The translations under genes and the position numbers were made by a program. A stretch of 17,008 bases of DNA, from positions 1 through 17,008 of the forward strand of contig CAKVJE010000035.1 of NCBI GenBank assembly GCA_934754735.1. Direction: 5' to 3'. The notes beneath the pieces are model-generated. The model was not told the DNA's origin, did no database searches, and was given only the letters and a program-made list of their open reading frames with translations. Positions within the stretch are counted from its first letter, which is position 1. Every line of letters begins with the position of its first letter. Source of the DNA: an uncultured Candidatus Melainabacteria bacterium (GTDB lineage: Bacteria > Cyanobacteriota > Vampirovibrionia > Gastranaerophilales > Gastranaerophilaceae). Shown in pieces: positions 1 to 6,420 of this stretch.

Positions 1-2
1 CA

Positions 3-86
3 CCAAATTCTGTTGCAAAATTCGAACAGAAATTGAAACAAGGTAAGATAAAAGAATTTTATTGCTGTAATAATTCGATTGAATAG
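3..86 (+). CDS. C-terminal tail of an unidentified gene (partial)
   Basis: One forward frame is open from the window edge to a TAG at 84-86 and would encode the last 27 residues of a protein that begins outside the window. The other two forward frames close within the first 45 bases. The residues are lysine-rich and include a CC pair near the end. This is too short to assign a family. An open frame of 27 codons could arise by chance, so the call rests mainly on the lack of any other explanation for the sequence and on the position just upstream of the promoter of the next gene. Confidence 0.4.
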   Translation, partial: PNSVAKFEQKLKQGKIKEFYCCNNSIE

Positions 87-97
87 ACAATCTCGGC

Positions 98-126
98 TTG
101 TCCTAATCATAGTTTTGATGTATTAT
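98..126 (+). promoter_or_regulatory. Promoter of the alpha-mannosidase gene, predicting a leaderless transcript
   Basis: A -35 box TTGTCC (98-103) and a -10 box TATTAT (121-126) are separated by exactly 17 bases. Transcription would begin about 6-8 bases after the -10 box, which falls on the ATG at 133. No Shine-Dalgarno sequence precedes that ATG, which fits a leaderless or nearly leaderless mRNA. The boxes match the sigma-70 consensus at 4/6 and 5/6 positions. This is a sequence inference only. Confidence 0.5.
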
Positions 127-132
127 TAACCT

Positions 133-2235
133 ATGAGAAAGCAAGTAATCGCGTATTTGCATACGCATTGGGATAGAGAGTGGTACAGAGAGTTTGAAGT
201 CTTTAGAATGAGGCTTTTGAGAGTGTTTGATAATATTCTCAAATTACTTCAAGAAGGTAAAATACCTTGTTTTTATTTTGATGGACAAGTTAGCGCGCTG
301 GAAGACTATTTAGAAATGCGTCCGGAACAAGAAGAATTAGTGCGCTCTCTTATAAAACGCAAAAAACTTTTTATTGGCCCGTTTTACTGTCTTGTGGATG
401 AATTCCTAACAGATAGAACTTGCTTTGAAAAAAACTTAGAAATCGGCATAAAAACTGCGCTAAAATATGGGTGTAACGAGTTTATCGGATATTTACCGGA
501 TACATTCGGACATAGTCAAAACGTAGTTGACGTATTAAGGGATTTTGGGATTGATAAATGTGTAGTTTGGCGCGGTTGTGGCGATTTCCCGTCTGAATTC
601 AAATGGTGCGGAATGGATACTGTTAATCTAATTAGAGGTTATTTTAACGATGTATTTTCTGTAAATGCGCCGATTGAAAAGAAAGCTGAAATGCTTAAAA
701 ATACTCTTGATTTGTTGGCTGAAAAATCCGGCGATTACATTCTTCTTCCAATTGGCGCGGATCATTTGGGAGTTGAGACTGATATTGATGTTCAGATTGA
801 ATCTATAAATGAAATTCTGAAAGAGGATTACATAATTAAACTTGGCTCACCGTTTGATTATTTTAAGCATGTCGAAAATCGCTTTGAGATGTTTGAATGG
901 AATGATGAACTTCGTGACAACTCTAAAACTTTTGTATTGCAAGGCTGCTACTCATCAAGACTTGATTTGAAACGCGAAAATGTAGAATGTACGTATCTTT
1001 TGGATTTAGCGACTCGATTTAAAAATCAACAAAAAGAAACAAAATATGATACATTGCTTGAATATGCTTACAAAATGCTACTCCAAAATCAAGCTCACGA
1101 CAGTATTTGCGGATGTTCTACGGCGGATGTTCATAGAGAAAATTTTATTCGTTATATGAAAATTAAGCAAATCACAAATACAATTATAGACGAATTGAAG
1201 TTCAAAAATCATTTTGAAGAAAAGAAAATTTTAAATCTTTCAGGTCGTGTATTTTCCGGAATTGTGGAATTCGAAACAACACAAAAACTTGAAGGTTATG
1301 AAAAAATAGCCTTTAGAAAAGGTTTTGATAAGTATTTGCTGACTGATACACAGAGAATTCCTATAACCGAAGATTACACAAATATTTATACATATTTAGC
1401 AGAAGTCAAAAATCTTGAGCCAAATGAGGTTGAATATTTGATGCCAACGGTTTCAGAATCGGATTTAAGAATCGGTGATGATTTTATTGAAAATTCTAAT
1501 ATAGGTTTAAAAATAGAAAACGGAACAATATTTGTAAATGGCATAAAAATGTCATTAATTGATTTTGTTGACTTGGGCGACAGTTATAATTGCGGTCCAA
1601 AAGCGGACGATGCGGGAGTTGAATTCAAAATTTTGCGTTCTAAAGCTGTTTTAAAAACATCGACAAGAGCAATGTTGAAAATTGATTTTGAAGGAACTTG
1701 GGATATAATTCCGCTTTATGTAACTCTTGATAAGCATTCTGCAAGTTTGAAATTTGTTTTTGATTGGATTAATACGCAAAAAAATCATTTGCTTACAGCG
1801 TCTTTTGAGTTAGATAATCCGATAACAGAAGTCTTTTCAGAGGATATGAATCAAATAATTAAGCGCAGTTTTGAACCGGATTATGATATTAGAAAAAATC
1901 TACCAAAAACTCGCGGTATAGAGGCTAAAACGAATACTGCACCTATGCAGAGAGGGCTTTTGATTGACGAAGAAGGTAATAATATTGGTGTTGTTACAAA
2001 AGGTTTAACGCAATATGAAATCTTTAAAAACAGGCTTTATATTCCTATTTTGCGTGCAACAGGCGTAATTTCTAATCCGCAAAATCCGGCGCGCTCAACT
2101 CCTGCCGGTCCTCCTATAGAGGTTGAAACTCTGCAAATGATAGGTAATAATAAGGCTGAATTTAATGTATTTTTTGGTAACCAAAATGCGTTTTATGATA
2201 CGTTAAATCAAGTTTATAGTTATGTAATTGTATAA
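133..2235 (+). CDS. GH38 alpha-mannosidase (MngB-like)
   Basis: This is a glycoside hydrolase family 38 enzyme that cleaves alpha-mannosidic bonds through a metal-assisted retaining mechanism. The N-terminus carries HTHWDREW (residues 10-17), in which H12 and D14 correspond to zinc ligands. YLPDTFGHS around residue 120 places the catalytic nucleophile at D123, and AHDSICG (321-327) supplies the third-domain zinc ligand H322. The first 150 residues resemble E. coli MngB (2-O-mannosylglycerate hydrolase), including a DGQxxxLEDY segment and a WRGC segment. At 700 aa it is shorter than MngB, mostly in the C-terminal beta-sandwich region. There is no signal peptide, so it probably acts in the cytosol on imported mannosides. 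The start is fixed by the family motif lying ten residues in. It appears to be monocistronic. Its 3' end is duplicated as a relic at 3449-3511. Substrate cannot be decided from sequence. Confidence 0.93.
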   Translation: MRKQVIAYLHTHWDREWYREFEVFRMRLLRVFDNILKLLQEGKIPCFYFDGQVSALEDYLEMRPEQEELVRSLIKRKKLFIGPFYCLVDEFLTDRTCFEKNLEIGIKTALKYGCNEFIGYLPDTFGHSQNVVDVLRDFGIDKCVVWRGCGDFPSEFKWCGMDTVNLIRGYFNDVFSVNAPIEKKAEMLKNTLDLLAEKSGDYILLPIGADHLGVETDIDVQIESINEILKEDYIIKLGSPFDYFKHVENRFEMFEWNDELRDNSKTFVLQGCYSSRLDLKRENVECTYLLDLATRFKNQQKETKYDTLLEYAYKMLLQNQAHDSICGCSTADVHRENFIRYMKIKQITNTIIDELKFKNHFEEKKILNLSGRVFSGIVEFETTQKLEGYEKIAFRKGFDKYLLTDTQRIPITEDYTNIYTYLAEVKNLEPNEVEYLMPTVSESDLRIGDDFIENSNIGLKIENGTIFVNGIKMSLIDFVDLGDSYNCGPKADDAGVEFKILRSKAVLKTSTRAMLKIDFEGTWDIIPLYVTLDKHSASLKFVFDWINTQKNHLLTASFELDNPITEVFSEDMNQIIKRSFEPDYDIRKNLPKTRGIEAKTNTAPMQRGLLIDEEGNNIGVVTKGLTQYEIFKNRLYIPILRATGVISNPQNPARSTPAGPPIEVETLQMIGNNKAEFNVFFGNQNAFYDTLNQVYSYVIV

Positions 2236-2241
2236 CTATTA

Positions 2242-2417
2242 ATAAGCCCCCACCAGCATCTATAGCTTTCGGCACAGTCTCATGCACATCTGCGACCTCT
2301 TCTGTGGAGAGGTGCTAATGCAAACAATCGTACTCCATGTCCTCACTTTATAGGGGGAGGGTAGTTTTTCAATGTGAAGGCTTTGCATGAACATTAGAAA
2401 AACGGGTGGGGGCTTAT
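2242..2417. mobile_element. MITE-like 176-bp element with terminal inverted repeats
   Basis: The ends are a perfect 13-bp inverted repeat: ATAAGCCCCCACC at 2242-2254 and its complement at 2405-2417. The interior is clearly richer in G+C than the neighbouring genes. It holds a hairpin with arms ACCTCT (2295-2300) and AGAGGT (2308-2313), and longer-range complementarity: ATGCAAA at 2318-2324 with TTTGCAT at 2382-2388, and CTAATG at 2315-2320 with CATTAG at 2392-2397. No open frame of useful length is present. It lies between two convergent genes and is missing from the duplicated copy of this junction (3512-3531). I see no clear target-site duplication. A structured RNA closed by the terminal stem is the alternative. 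Confidence 0.6.
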
Positions 2418-2422
2418 GCGAG

Positions 2423-2448
2423 TTTTATAACCAAATTTTATTATAAAA
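2423..2448. repeat. AT-rich inverted repeat downstream of the glucosaminidase-like gene
   Basis: Perfect 8-bp arms TTTTATAA (2423-2430) and TTATAAAA (2441-2448) surround a 10-base loop, just past the stop codon of the minus-strand gene. It could be a weak transcription end, but no T-tract follows it on either strand and the stem is pure A/T, so function is doubtful. Confidence 0.3.
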
Positions 2449-2454
2449 GCCGTT

Positions 2455-3357
2455 CTATTTAATATCATATTTCTGTTTTAGCAATTCTTCATATTTTGCA
2501 CGTAGCTTTTCTGCAAAACTTGCAACTTGTGCACTCCACTGAGGGCCAACACTTTTGGCACAGTAACGTCCGGAATTTCCGACTTTGCTAATAGAAGTAT
2601 AGCCTTCTGTAACCCTTTTGTTTACAGTTGAGGTAATAGAATCAATACATTGTTCAACTTTTTCAAATTTACGAAGTCCATTTTTACCTATAATTCCGCC
2701 AATATTATTTTTTTGTAATGCAGCTTTTGAAGAACCACGAGCGGATTCATGCATTGCAATTGCAACAATAATAAATGGATTTAAAGGTTTATTAAATAAA
2801 TCCTTAATAGAAGAACCTATAAATGCACCCCCCATATTTTTCATCTTGCTGTTGTCTTTAACTAAACTGTTAAGTGCTTGTGTAAAAACTTCTTTATCAA
2901 AAACCGGAGATTCATTAAGTGTTATTGAAGAATTAGCAGAAAGCTGGGATATAAAACGAGTATACAAATCGCCTTTCTTAATTTTTTTGTTATGATTTTC
3001 AACATTCTCATTAACCTCACGTTCTACATTTTTTACTCTTGTATTATCACGTGGTGCAGCCTCTATTTCTCGTTCTGGAGCTTCAAATTTTAATCCAAGA
3101 TTTTCAATTAAACTATCAATTTTTGCTTTTAGCTTTGGTAATGCATTGTTTATTTTTAAAGAAAATGTAGATGCTTCAATTGAATTTAAGATGCCGTCTT
3201 TTCCTTCGCTTCTTTCTACAGCATGCCAAGTATCAGATTCTTGAAAAATTGTATTAATTTGTTTCTTTTCATCACTTGTTAATTCGATACCTTGAGATTC
3301 AAGGTATTTGTTAATTGTTTCCAAACTCATATTTGTTTTTGAAAAATTAAATGTCAT
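2455..3357 (-). CDS. Peptidoglycan hydrolase paralogue A, glucosaminidase-like C-terminus
   Basis: This is a 300-aa two-part protein. Residues 1-102 form a module shared with the protein at 3532-4503, with only three substitutions (positions 13, 45 and 95). Within it, EGKDGILNSIEASTF (51-65) looks like the second half of an EF-hand, but the usual first acidic ligand is absent. Residues 103-170 are a charged linker. Residues 190-290 resemble the FlgJ/Bax-type N-acetylglucosaminidase fold: hydrophobic IIVAIAM, then HESARGSS with candidate catalytic E204, then NNIGGI (217-222), and a closing aromatic-rich helix. It would cut glycan strands. No signal peptide or membrane helix is seen, so export by an unusual route, or release by lysis, must be invoked if it acts on the wall. 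The ATG is preceded by GGAGA six bases upstream. The hydrolase assignment is by motif and is moderately certain. Confidence 0.8.
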   Translation of the reverse strand: MTFNFSKTNMSLETINKYLESQGIELTSDEKKQINTIFQESDTWHAVERSEGKDGILNSIEASTFSLKINNALPKLKAKIDSLIENLGLKFEAPEREIEAAPRDNTRVKNVEREVNENVENHNKKIKKGDLYTRFISQLSANSSITLNESPVFDKEVFTQALNSLVKDNSKMKNMGGAFIGSSIKDLFNKPLNPFIIVAIAMHESARGSSKAALQKNNIGGIIGKNGLRKFEKVEQCIDSITSTVNKRVTEGYTSISKVGNSGRYCAKSVGPQWSAQVASFAEKLRAKYEELLKQKYDIK

Positions 3358-3363
3358 ATATTA

Positions 3364-3390
3364 TCTCCAATAATAAATTCATTTTATTAT
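3364..3390 (-). promoter_or_regulatory. Conserved leader hairpin and Shine-Dalgarno of paralogue A
   Basis: On the minus strand the leader contains a perfect inverted repeat, with plus-strand arms 3370-3377 and 3383-3390 and a 5-base loop. It ends two bases before the GGAGA ribosome-binding site (complement of 3364-3368), which is spaced six bases from the ATG. The same hairpin and site are identical at 4510-4536 in front of paralogue B. The stem could modulate ribosome access, or the palindrome could be an operator. Neither is shown by sequence alone. Confidence 0.45.
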
Positions 3391-3448
3391 CATATTCTTA
3401 CAGTATTATTTACGACAGATTTTATGAAAACATTGTATTCTTCCTAAA

Positions 3449-3511
3449 TTTAACATATTTTTTGTCAATCTAAATGCGTTTCATGATACGTTAAATCAAG
3501 TTTATAGTTAT
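3449..3511 (+). pseudogene. Relic of the 3' end of the GH38 alpha-mannosidase gene
   Basis: These 63 bases align without gaps to 2161-2223, the last part of the alpha-mannosidase gene, with 56 identities. The final 29 bases are identical. Translated in the same frame it reads FNIFFVNLNAFHDTLNQVYS, against FNVFFGNQNAFYDTLNQVYS in the intact enzyme. No upstream part of the gene is present, so this is a fragment carried along when the neighbouring hydrolase gene was duplicated. It lies 20 bases from the stop of paralogue B, just as the intact end lies beside paralogue A once the 176-bp element is discounted. Confidence 0.85.
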
Positions 3512-3531
3512 ATTGTAGCTTATGTATTATT

Positions 3532-4503
3532 TCATTCAAATGAAATATTTCCTCTTTCGCGTTGTTTTGCTTTTATTGTATCACATTTTTCTTGTTGGAC
3601 TTGAGCGCCAATATGAACTTTTTTACCATATTTGATTTTTGCATTAGGATTTCCGGCTGCCGGGAATTTCCACATAGCGTAAATTTGTTTAGCAGATATT
3701 GGTTGGTTGCCAAGTTTGGAATAATATTTCTTACAAATTTTAACACTTTCTAACATATAATCAAGCTGTTTAGTTCTTGGTAACTTTTCGAATTCCTGCA
3801 TGCTAACCTTTTTTAATTTACAACCTTTTTGGGATAATTCTTTCATCATTATGTTCGAAAATTGAAAAATACCATGATACAAGCCATCTTTTGAACGTGC
3901 ATTTGCTTTAAATTTTGATTCATTAGCAAAAGCACCCATTAGTTCATCAACAACTTGATCTTCTAATGTAGGGTATTTAGCATCTCTTTTTTCATTTGGA
4001 ACTGACAAATTTAATTCTTTTGCTACTTTGTAAACTTTTTCTACAAATGCAGTAAATTCACCATTTTTGTTTGACACACCATATGTTTTTGCCCAAGAAT
4101 CAGCAACTTTTTTTGCACATTCTGCATGTGTTAATGGTTCTGATTTTGTGCTTGATGTTTCAGCTGTTTTAATTGTTTCAACTCTTGTACTAACAGCTGG
4201 TGCAGCTTCAATTTCTCGTTTTGGAGCTTCAAATTTTAATCCAAGATTTTCAATTAAACTATCAATTTTTGCTTTTAGCTTTGGTAATGCATTATTTATT
4301 TTTAAAGAAAATGTAGATGCTTCAATTGAATTTAAGATGCCGTCTTTTCCTTCGCTTCTTTCTACAGCATTCCAAGTATCAGATTCTTGAAAAATAGTAT
4401 TTATTTGTTTCTTTTCATCACTTGTTAATTCGATACCTTGAGATTCAAGGTATTTATTAATTGTTTTCAAACTCATATTTGTTTTTGAAAAATTAAATGT
4501 CAT
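3532..4503 (-). CDS. Peptidoglycan hydrolase paralogue B, lytic-transglycosylase-like C-terminus
   Basis: This 323-aa protein shares residues 1-102 almost exactly with paralogue A, including the degenerate EF-hand-like stretch at 51-65, and then diverges completely. After a Thr/Ser/Glu-rich linker (103-125), residues 180-290 have the layout of an SLT-type lytic transglycosylase: helix DELMGAFANESKFKANARS with candidate catalytic E195, then GLYHGIFQFS (207-216) matching the GLxQ region, and a later YAMWKF (275-280) helix. Such enzymes cut the MurNAc-GlcNAc bond and leave anhydro ends. There is no signal peptide. The start has the same GGAGA site and leader as paralogue A. The two genes are each likely transcribed from their own copy of the leader region, since the GH38 relic and about 170 bases separate them. 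The enzyme call rests on motif layout, without a structural check. Confidence 0.8.
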   Translation of the reverse strand: MTFNFSKTNMSLKTINKYLESQGIELTSDEKKQINTIFQESDTWNAVERSEGKDGILNSIEASTFSLKINNALPKLKAKIDSLIENLGLKFEAPKREIEAAPAVSTRVETIKTAETSSTKSEPLTHAECAKKVADSWAKTYGVSNKNGEFTAFVEKVYKVAKELNLSVPNEKRDAKYPTLEDQVVDELMGAFANESKFKANARSKDGLYHGIFQFSNIMMKELSQKGCKLKKVSMQEFEKLPRTKQLDYMLESVKICKKYYSKLGNQPISAKQIYAMWKFPAAGNPNAKIKYGKKVHIGAQVQQEKCDTIKAKQRERGNISFE

Positions 4504-4509
4504 ATATTA

Positions 4510-4536
4510 TCTCCAATAATAAATTCATTTTATTAT
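4510..4536 (-). promoter_or_regulatory. Conserved leader hairpin and Shine-Dalgarno of paralogue B
   Basis: This is an exact copy of the leader of paralogue A: inverted repeat arms at 4516-4523 and 4529-4536, and a GGAGA site (complement of 4510-4514) six bases from the ATG. Similarity between the two upstream regions fades about 75 bases before the start codons. I could not find convincing -35 and -10 boxes in the shared part. Confidence 0.45.
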
Positions 4537-4673
4537 CATATTCTTACAGCATTATTTACGGCATATTTTATAAAAACTTTAGTATTTTAATCTAAATTTT
4601 TACAATTATTTACAATTTATATTCGGAATTTGCTTTCGGTGAATTAATTAATATCAAGTGTCGTTGTTTTTTT

Positions 4674-4722
4674 TTGTTAATTTTTGTAACAATATTTTTA
4701 AAAACCCTAAAGTTTTTAAAAA
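4674..4722. promoter_or_regulatory. Two adjacent inverted repeats upstream of the 42-codon gene (possible operator)
   Basis: A 6-bp repeat TTGTTA/TAACAA (4674-4679 and 4687-4692) is followed at once by a perfect 11-bp repeat TTTTTAAAAAC/GTTTTTAAAAA (4695-4705 and 4712-4722). The second ends 11 bases before the candidate -10 box TATAAA at 4734-4739, so it covers the -35 area. That position fits a regulator binding site better than a terminator, because the flanking genes are divergent. The region is A/T-rich, which raises the chance of fortuitous symmetry. Confidence 0.4.
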
Positions 4723-4773
4723 TTATGCCGATATATAAAATGTAGGCAATACAAAACATAAGGAGTAATTAAT

Positions 4774-4902
4774 ATGTACGCTATGTGGCCAGGATGTTAC
4801 AGTTTTAGAGATGAACTTAAAATGTTCGCATTATGGTTAAAAGAGCAAACAGAAGCTCTTGTGTTAAAAATTTACGAAATTGACCGTTTAATGAACGGAT
4901 AA
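4774..4902 (+). CDS. 42-residue protein of unknown function with its own transcription unit
   Basis: The product begins MYAMWPGCYSFRDELK and continues as one probable amphipathic helix (residues 11-40, with acidic, basic and hydrophobic residues alternating) to MNG at the end. AAGGAG at 4760-4765 lies eight bases before the ATG, an almost perfect Shine-Dalgarno. A candidate -10 box TATAAA is at 4734-4739, and a textbook terminator follows at 4950-4980. The combination of ribosome site, coding frame and terminator with no other gene in the unit argues for a real small gene. It has no signal peptide and no clear membrane segment. I do not recognise the family. It could be a small regulatory or membrane-surface protein, but nothing in the sequence decides this. 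Confidence 0.7.
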   Translation: MYAMWPGCYSFRDELKMFALWLKEQTEALVLKIYEIDRLMNG

Positions 4903-4949
4903 GCCGAAATAAACTTTCTCCAAAATTCTCTCTCTTTTCTCAAATATTT

Positions 4950-4980
4950 AAGCTTGCTAAGTGCAAGCTTTTATTTTTTT
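4950..4980 (+). terminator. Intrinsic terminator after the 42-codon gene
   Basis: A perfect 8-bp stem AAGCTTGC/GCAAGCTT (4950-4957 and 4963-4970) has a 5-base loop and is followed by TTATTTTTTT. It separates the small gene from the cysS operon. Confidence 0.85.
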
Positions 4981-5046
4981 TGTAGCTGTAATATTATTTT
5001 TTTTGTAATAAAATTAATATGCTGAGGCTAATTTAGGGAGAAATTT

Positions 5047-6420
5047 ATGAGATTACATAACTCTTACACAAATCAAGTTGAAGAATTTAAACCGATAGAA
5101 AAAAATAAAGTAAAAATGTATGTTTGCGGACCAACCGTTTATGACAATGCACACTTAGGACACGCAAGATGTTACATAACTTGGGATGTTTTATACAGAT
5201 ATCTTAAGTTTAAAGGATATGACGTTACTTATTGCAGAAACGTTACGGATGTTGATGATAAAATTCTTAAAAAAGCTGAAAAAGAAGGTAAGACTCCTGA
5301 AGAAGTTTCTCAATATTGGTATAAAAAATTTAGCGATAGCATGAAGGCTTTAAACAACTTAAAACCTGATATTGAACCTTTTGCGACAAAAACATTAGGT
5401 GAAATGATTGCGATAAACAAAGATTTGATTAACAAAGGTTTTGCTTATGAATCAAATGGGGATGTTTATTTTAGAGTAAAAAAATTTCCTAAATACGGAT
5501 ATTTATCTAAACAACCGATTGATCAATTAGAAAGCGGTGCAAGAATTGAAGTTGGCGAACAAAAAGAAGATCCGCTTGATTTTGCATTGTGGAAAAAAGA
5601 TGAAAAATTCGGATATAAATCACCTTGGGGCGTTGGACGTCCGGGGTGGCACATTGAATGTTCTGCCATGAGCAGAAAACATTTAGGCAAAACTATTGAC
5701 ATTCATGCAGGCGGTGCAGATTTAATATTCCCTCATCACGAGAATGAAATTGCGCAGTCAGAATGTGCGAATGGTTGCAAATTCGTAAACTATTGGTTGC
5801 ATAACGGGTTTGTTACAATTAATAAAGAAAAAATGTCAAAATCTTTAGGTAATTTCTTGACTATTGATGACTTACTCAAAAATTATGACGCAAATACAAT
5901 CAGATTTTTTATTTTAACAAATCATTACCGCATGCCGGTTGAATTCTCTGATGAAGCGCTTCAAGCAGCAGCAAACGGAGTTAAGAGAATGTTAAACGCA
6001 AAAAGAACTCCGATTGATGAAACTTTAGATTTAACTCAATTTGATGAATACAAAGAATTTGTAAATGCAATGGACGATGATTTGAACACATCAAAAGCTT
6101 TAGCTGTATTATTTGATTTAACAAACAAAGCAAACAAAGATGTTCCTTATGCATATACTTTATTGCATAAATTAGCTGAAACACTTGGTTTTACTTTTGC
6201 AAAAGCTACTTTATCAGAAGACGAATTAAAAGCTAAATTAGAAGAAATAAGCAAAGAGTTGGGCGAAAATTATGACTCAATGGATGCTATAATTGAAACA
6301 AGAAAGCAAGCAAGAGCAGATAAGAATTGGGATTTAGCTGATAAAATCCGTGTTGCTCTTGATAAAGTAGGTATTGTGCTAAAAGATTCTAAGGAAGGTA
6401 CAACTTGGGAAGTAAAATAA
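5047..6420 (+). CDS. cysS: Cysteinyl-tRNA synthetase
   Basis: CysS attaches cysteine to its tRNA in the cytosol. This 457-aa copy has the usual family length. The class I signatures are HLGH (36-39) and KMSKS (262-266). The zinc site that selects cysteine is complete: C27 in YVCGPT, C205 in WHIEC, and H230 and E234 in FPHHENE. The anticodon-binding helical domain follows from about residue 300. The start is supported by TAGGGAG at 5034-5040, six bases before the ATG. It is the first gene of an operon: the next start codon lies inside its last 16 bases. No T-box or other leader structure was seen in the short region between the preceding terminator and the start. Confidence 0.97.
   Translation: MRLHNSYTNQVEEFKPIEKNKVKMYVCGPTVYDNAHLGHARCYITWDVLYRYLKFKGYDVTYCRNVTDVDDKILKKAEKEGKTPEEVSQYWYKKFSDSMKALNNLKPDIEPFATKTLGEMIAINKDLINKGFAYESNGDVYFRVKKFPKYGYLSKQPIDQLESGARIEVGEQKEDPLDFALWKKDEKFGYKSPWGVGRPGWHIECSAMSRKHLGKTIDIHAGGADLIFPHHENEIAQSECANGCKFVNYWLHNGFVTINKEKMSKSLGNFLTIDDLLKNYDANTIRFFILTNHYRMPVEFSDEALQAAANGVKRMLNAKRTPIDETLDLTQFDEYKEFVNAMDDDLNTSKALAVLFDLTNKANKDVPYAYTLLHKLAETLGFTFAKATLSEDELKAKLEEISKELGENYDSMDAIIETRKQARADKNWDLADKIRVALDKVGIVLKDSKEGTTWEVK

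Noticed and set aside
2242..2417. Known structured RNA (6S, tmRNA, RNase P or SRP RNA) closed by the terminal stem
   Set aside because: None of the conserved core motifs of these RNAs could be found. The perfect terminal repeats, and absence from the duplicated junction, fit a mobile element better.
2618..2995. 125-codon plus-strand frame inside hydrolase paralogue A
   Set aside because: It is antisense to a gene with clear domain content, lacks its own ribosome site, and has no recognisable product. The other frames opposite or inside the large genes were dismissed for the same reason.
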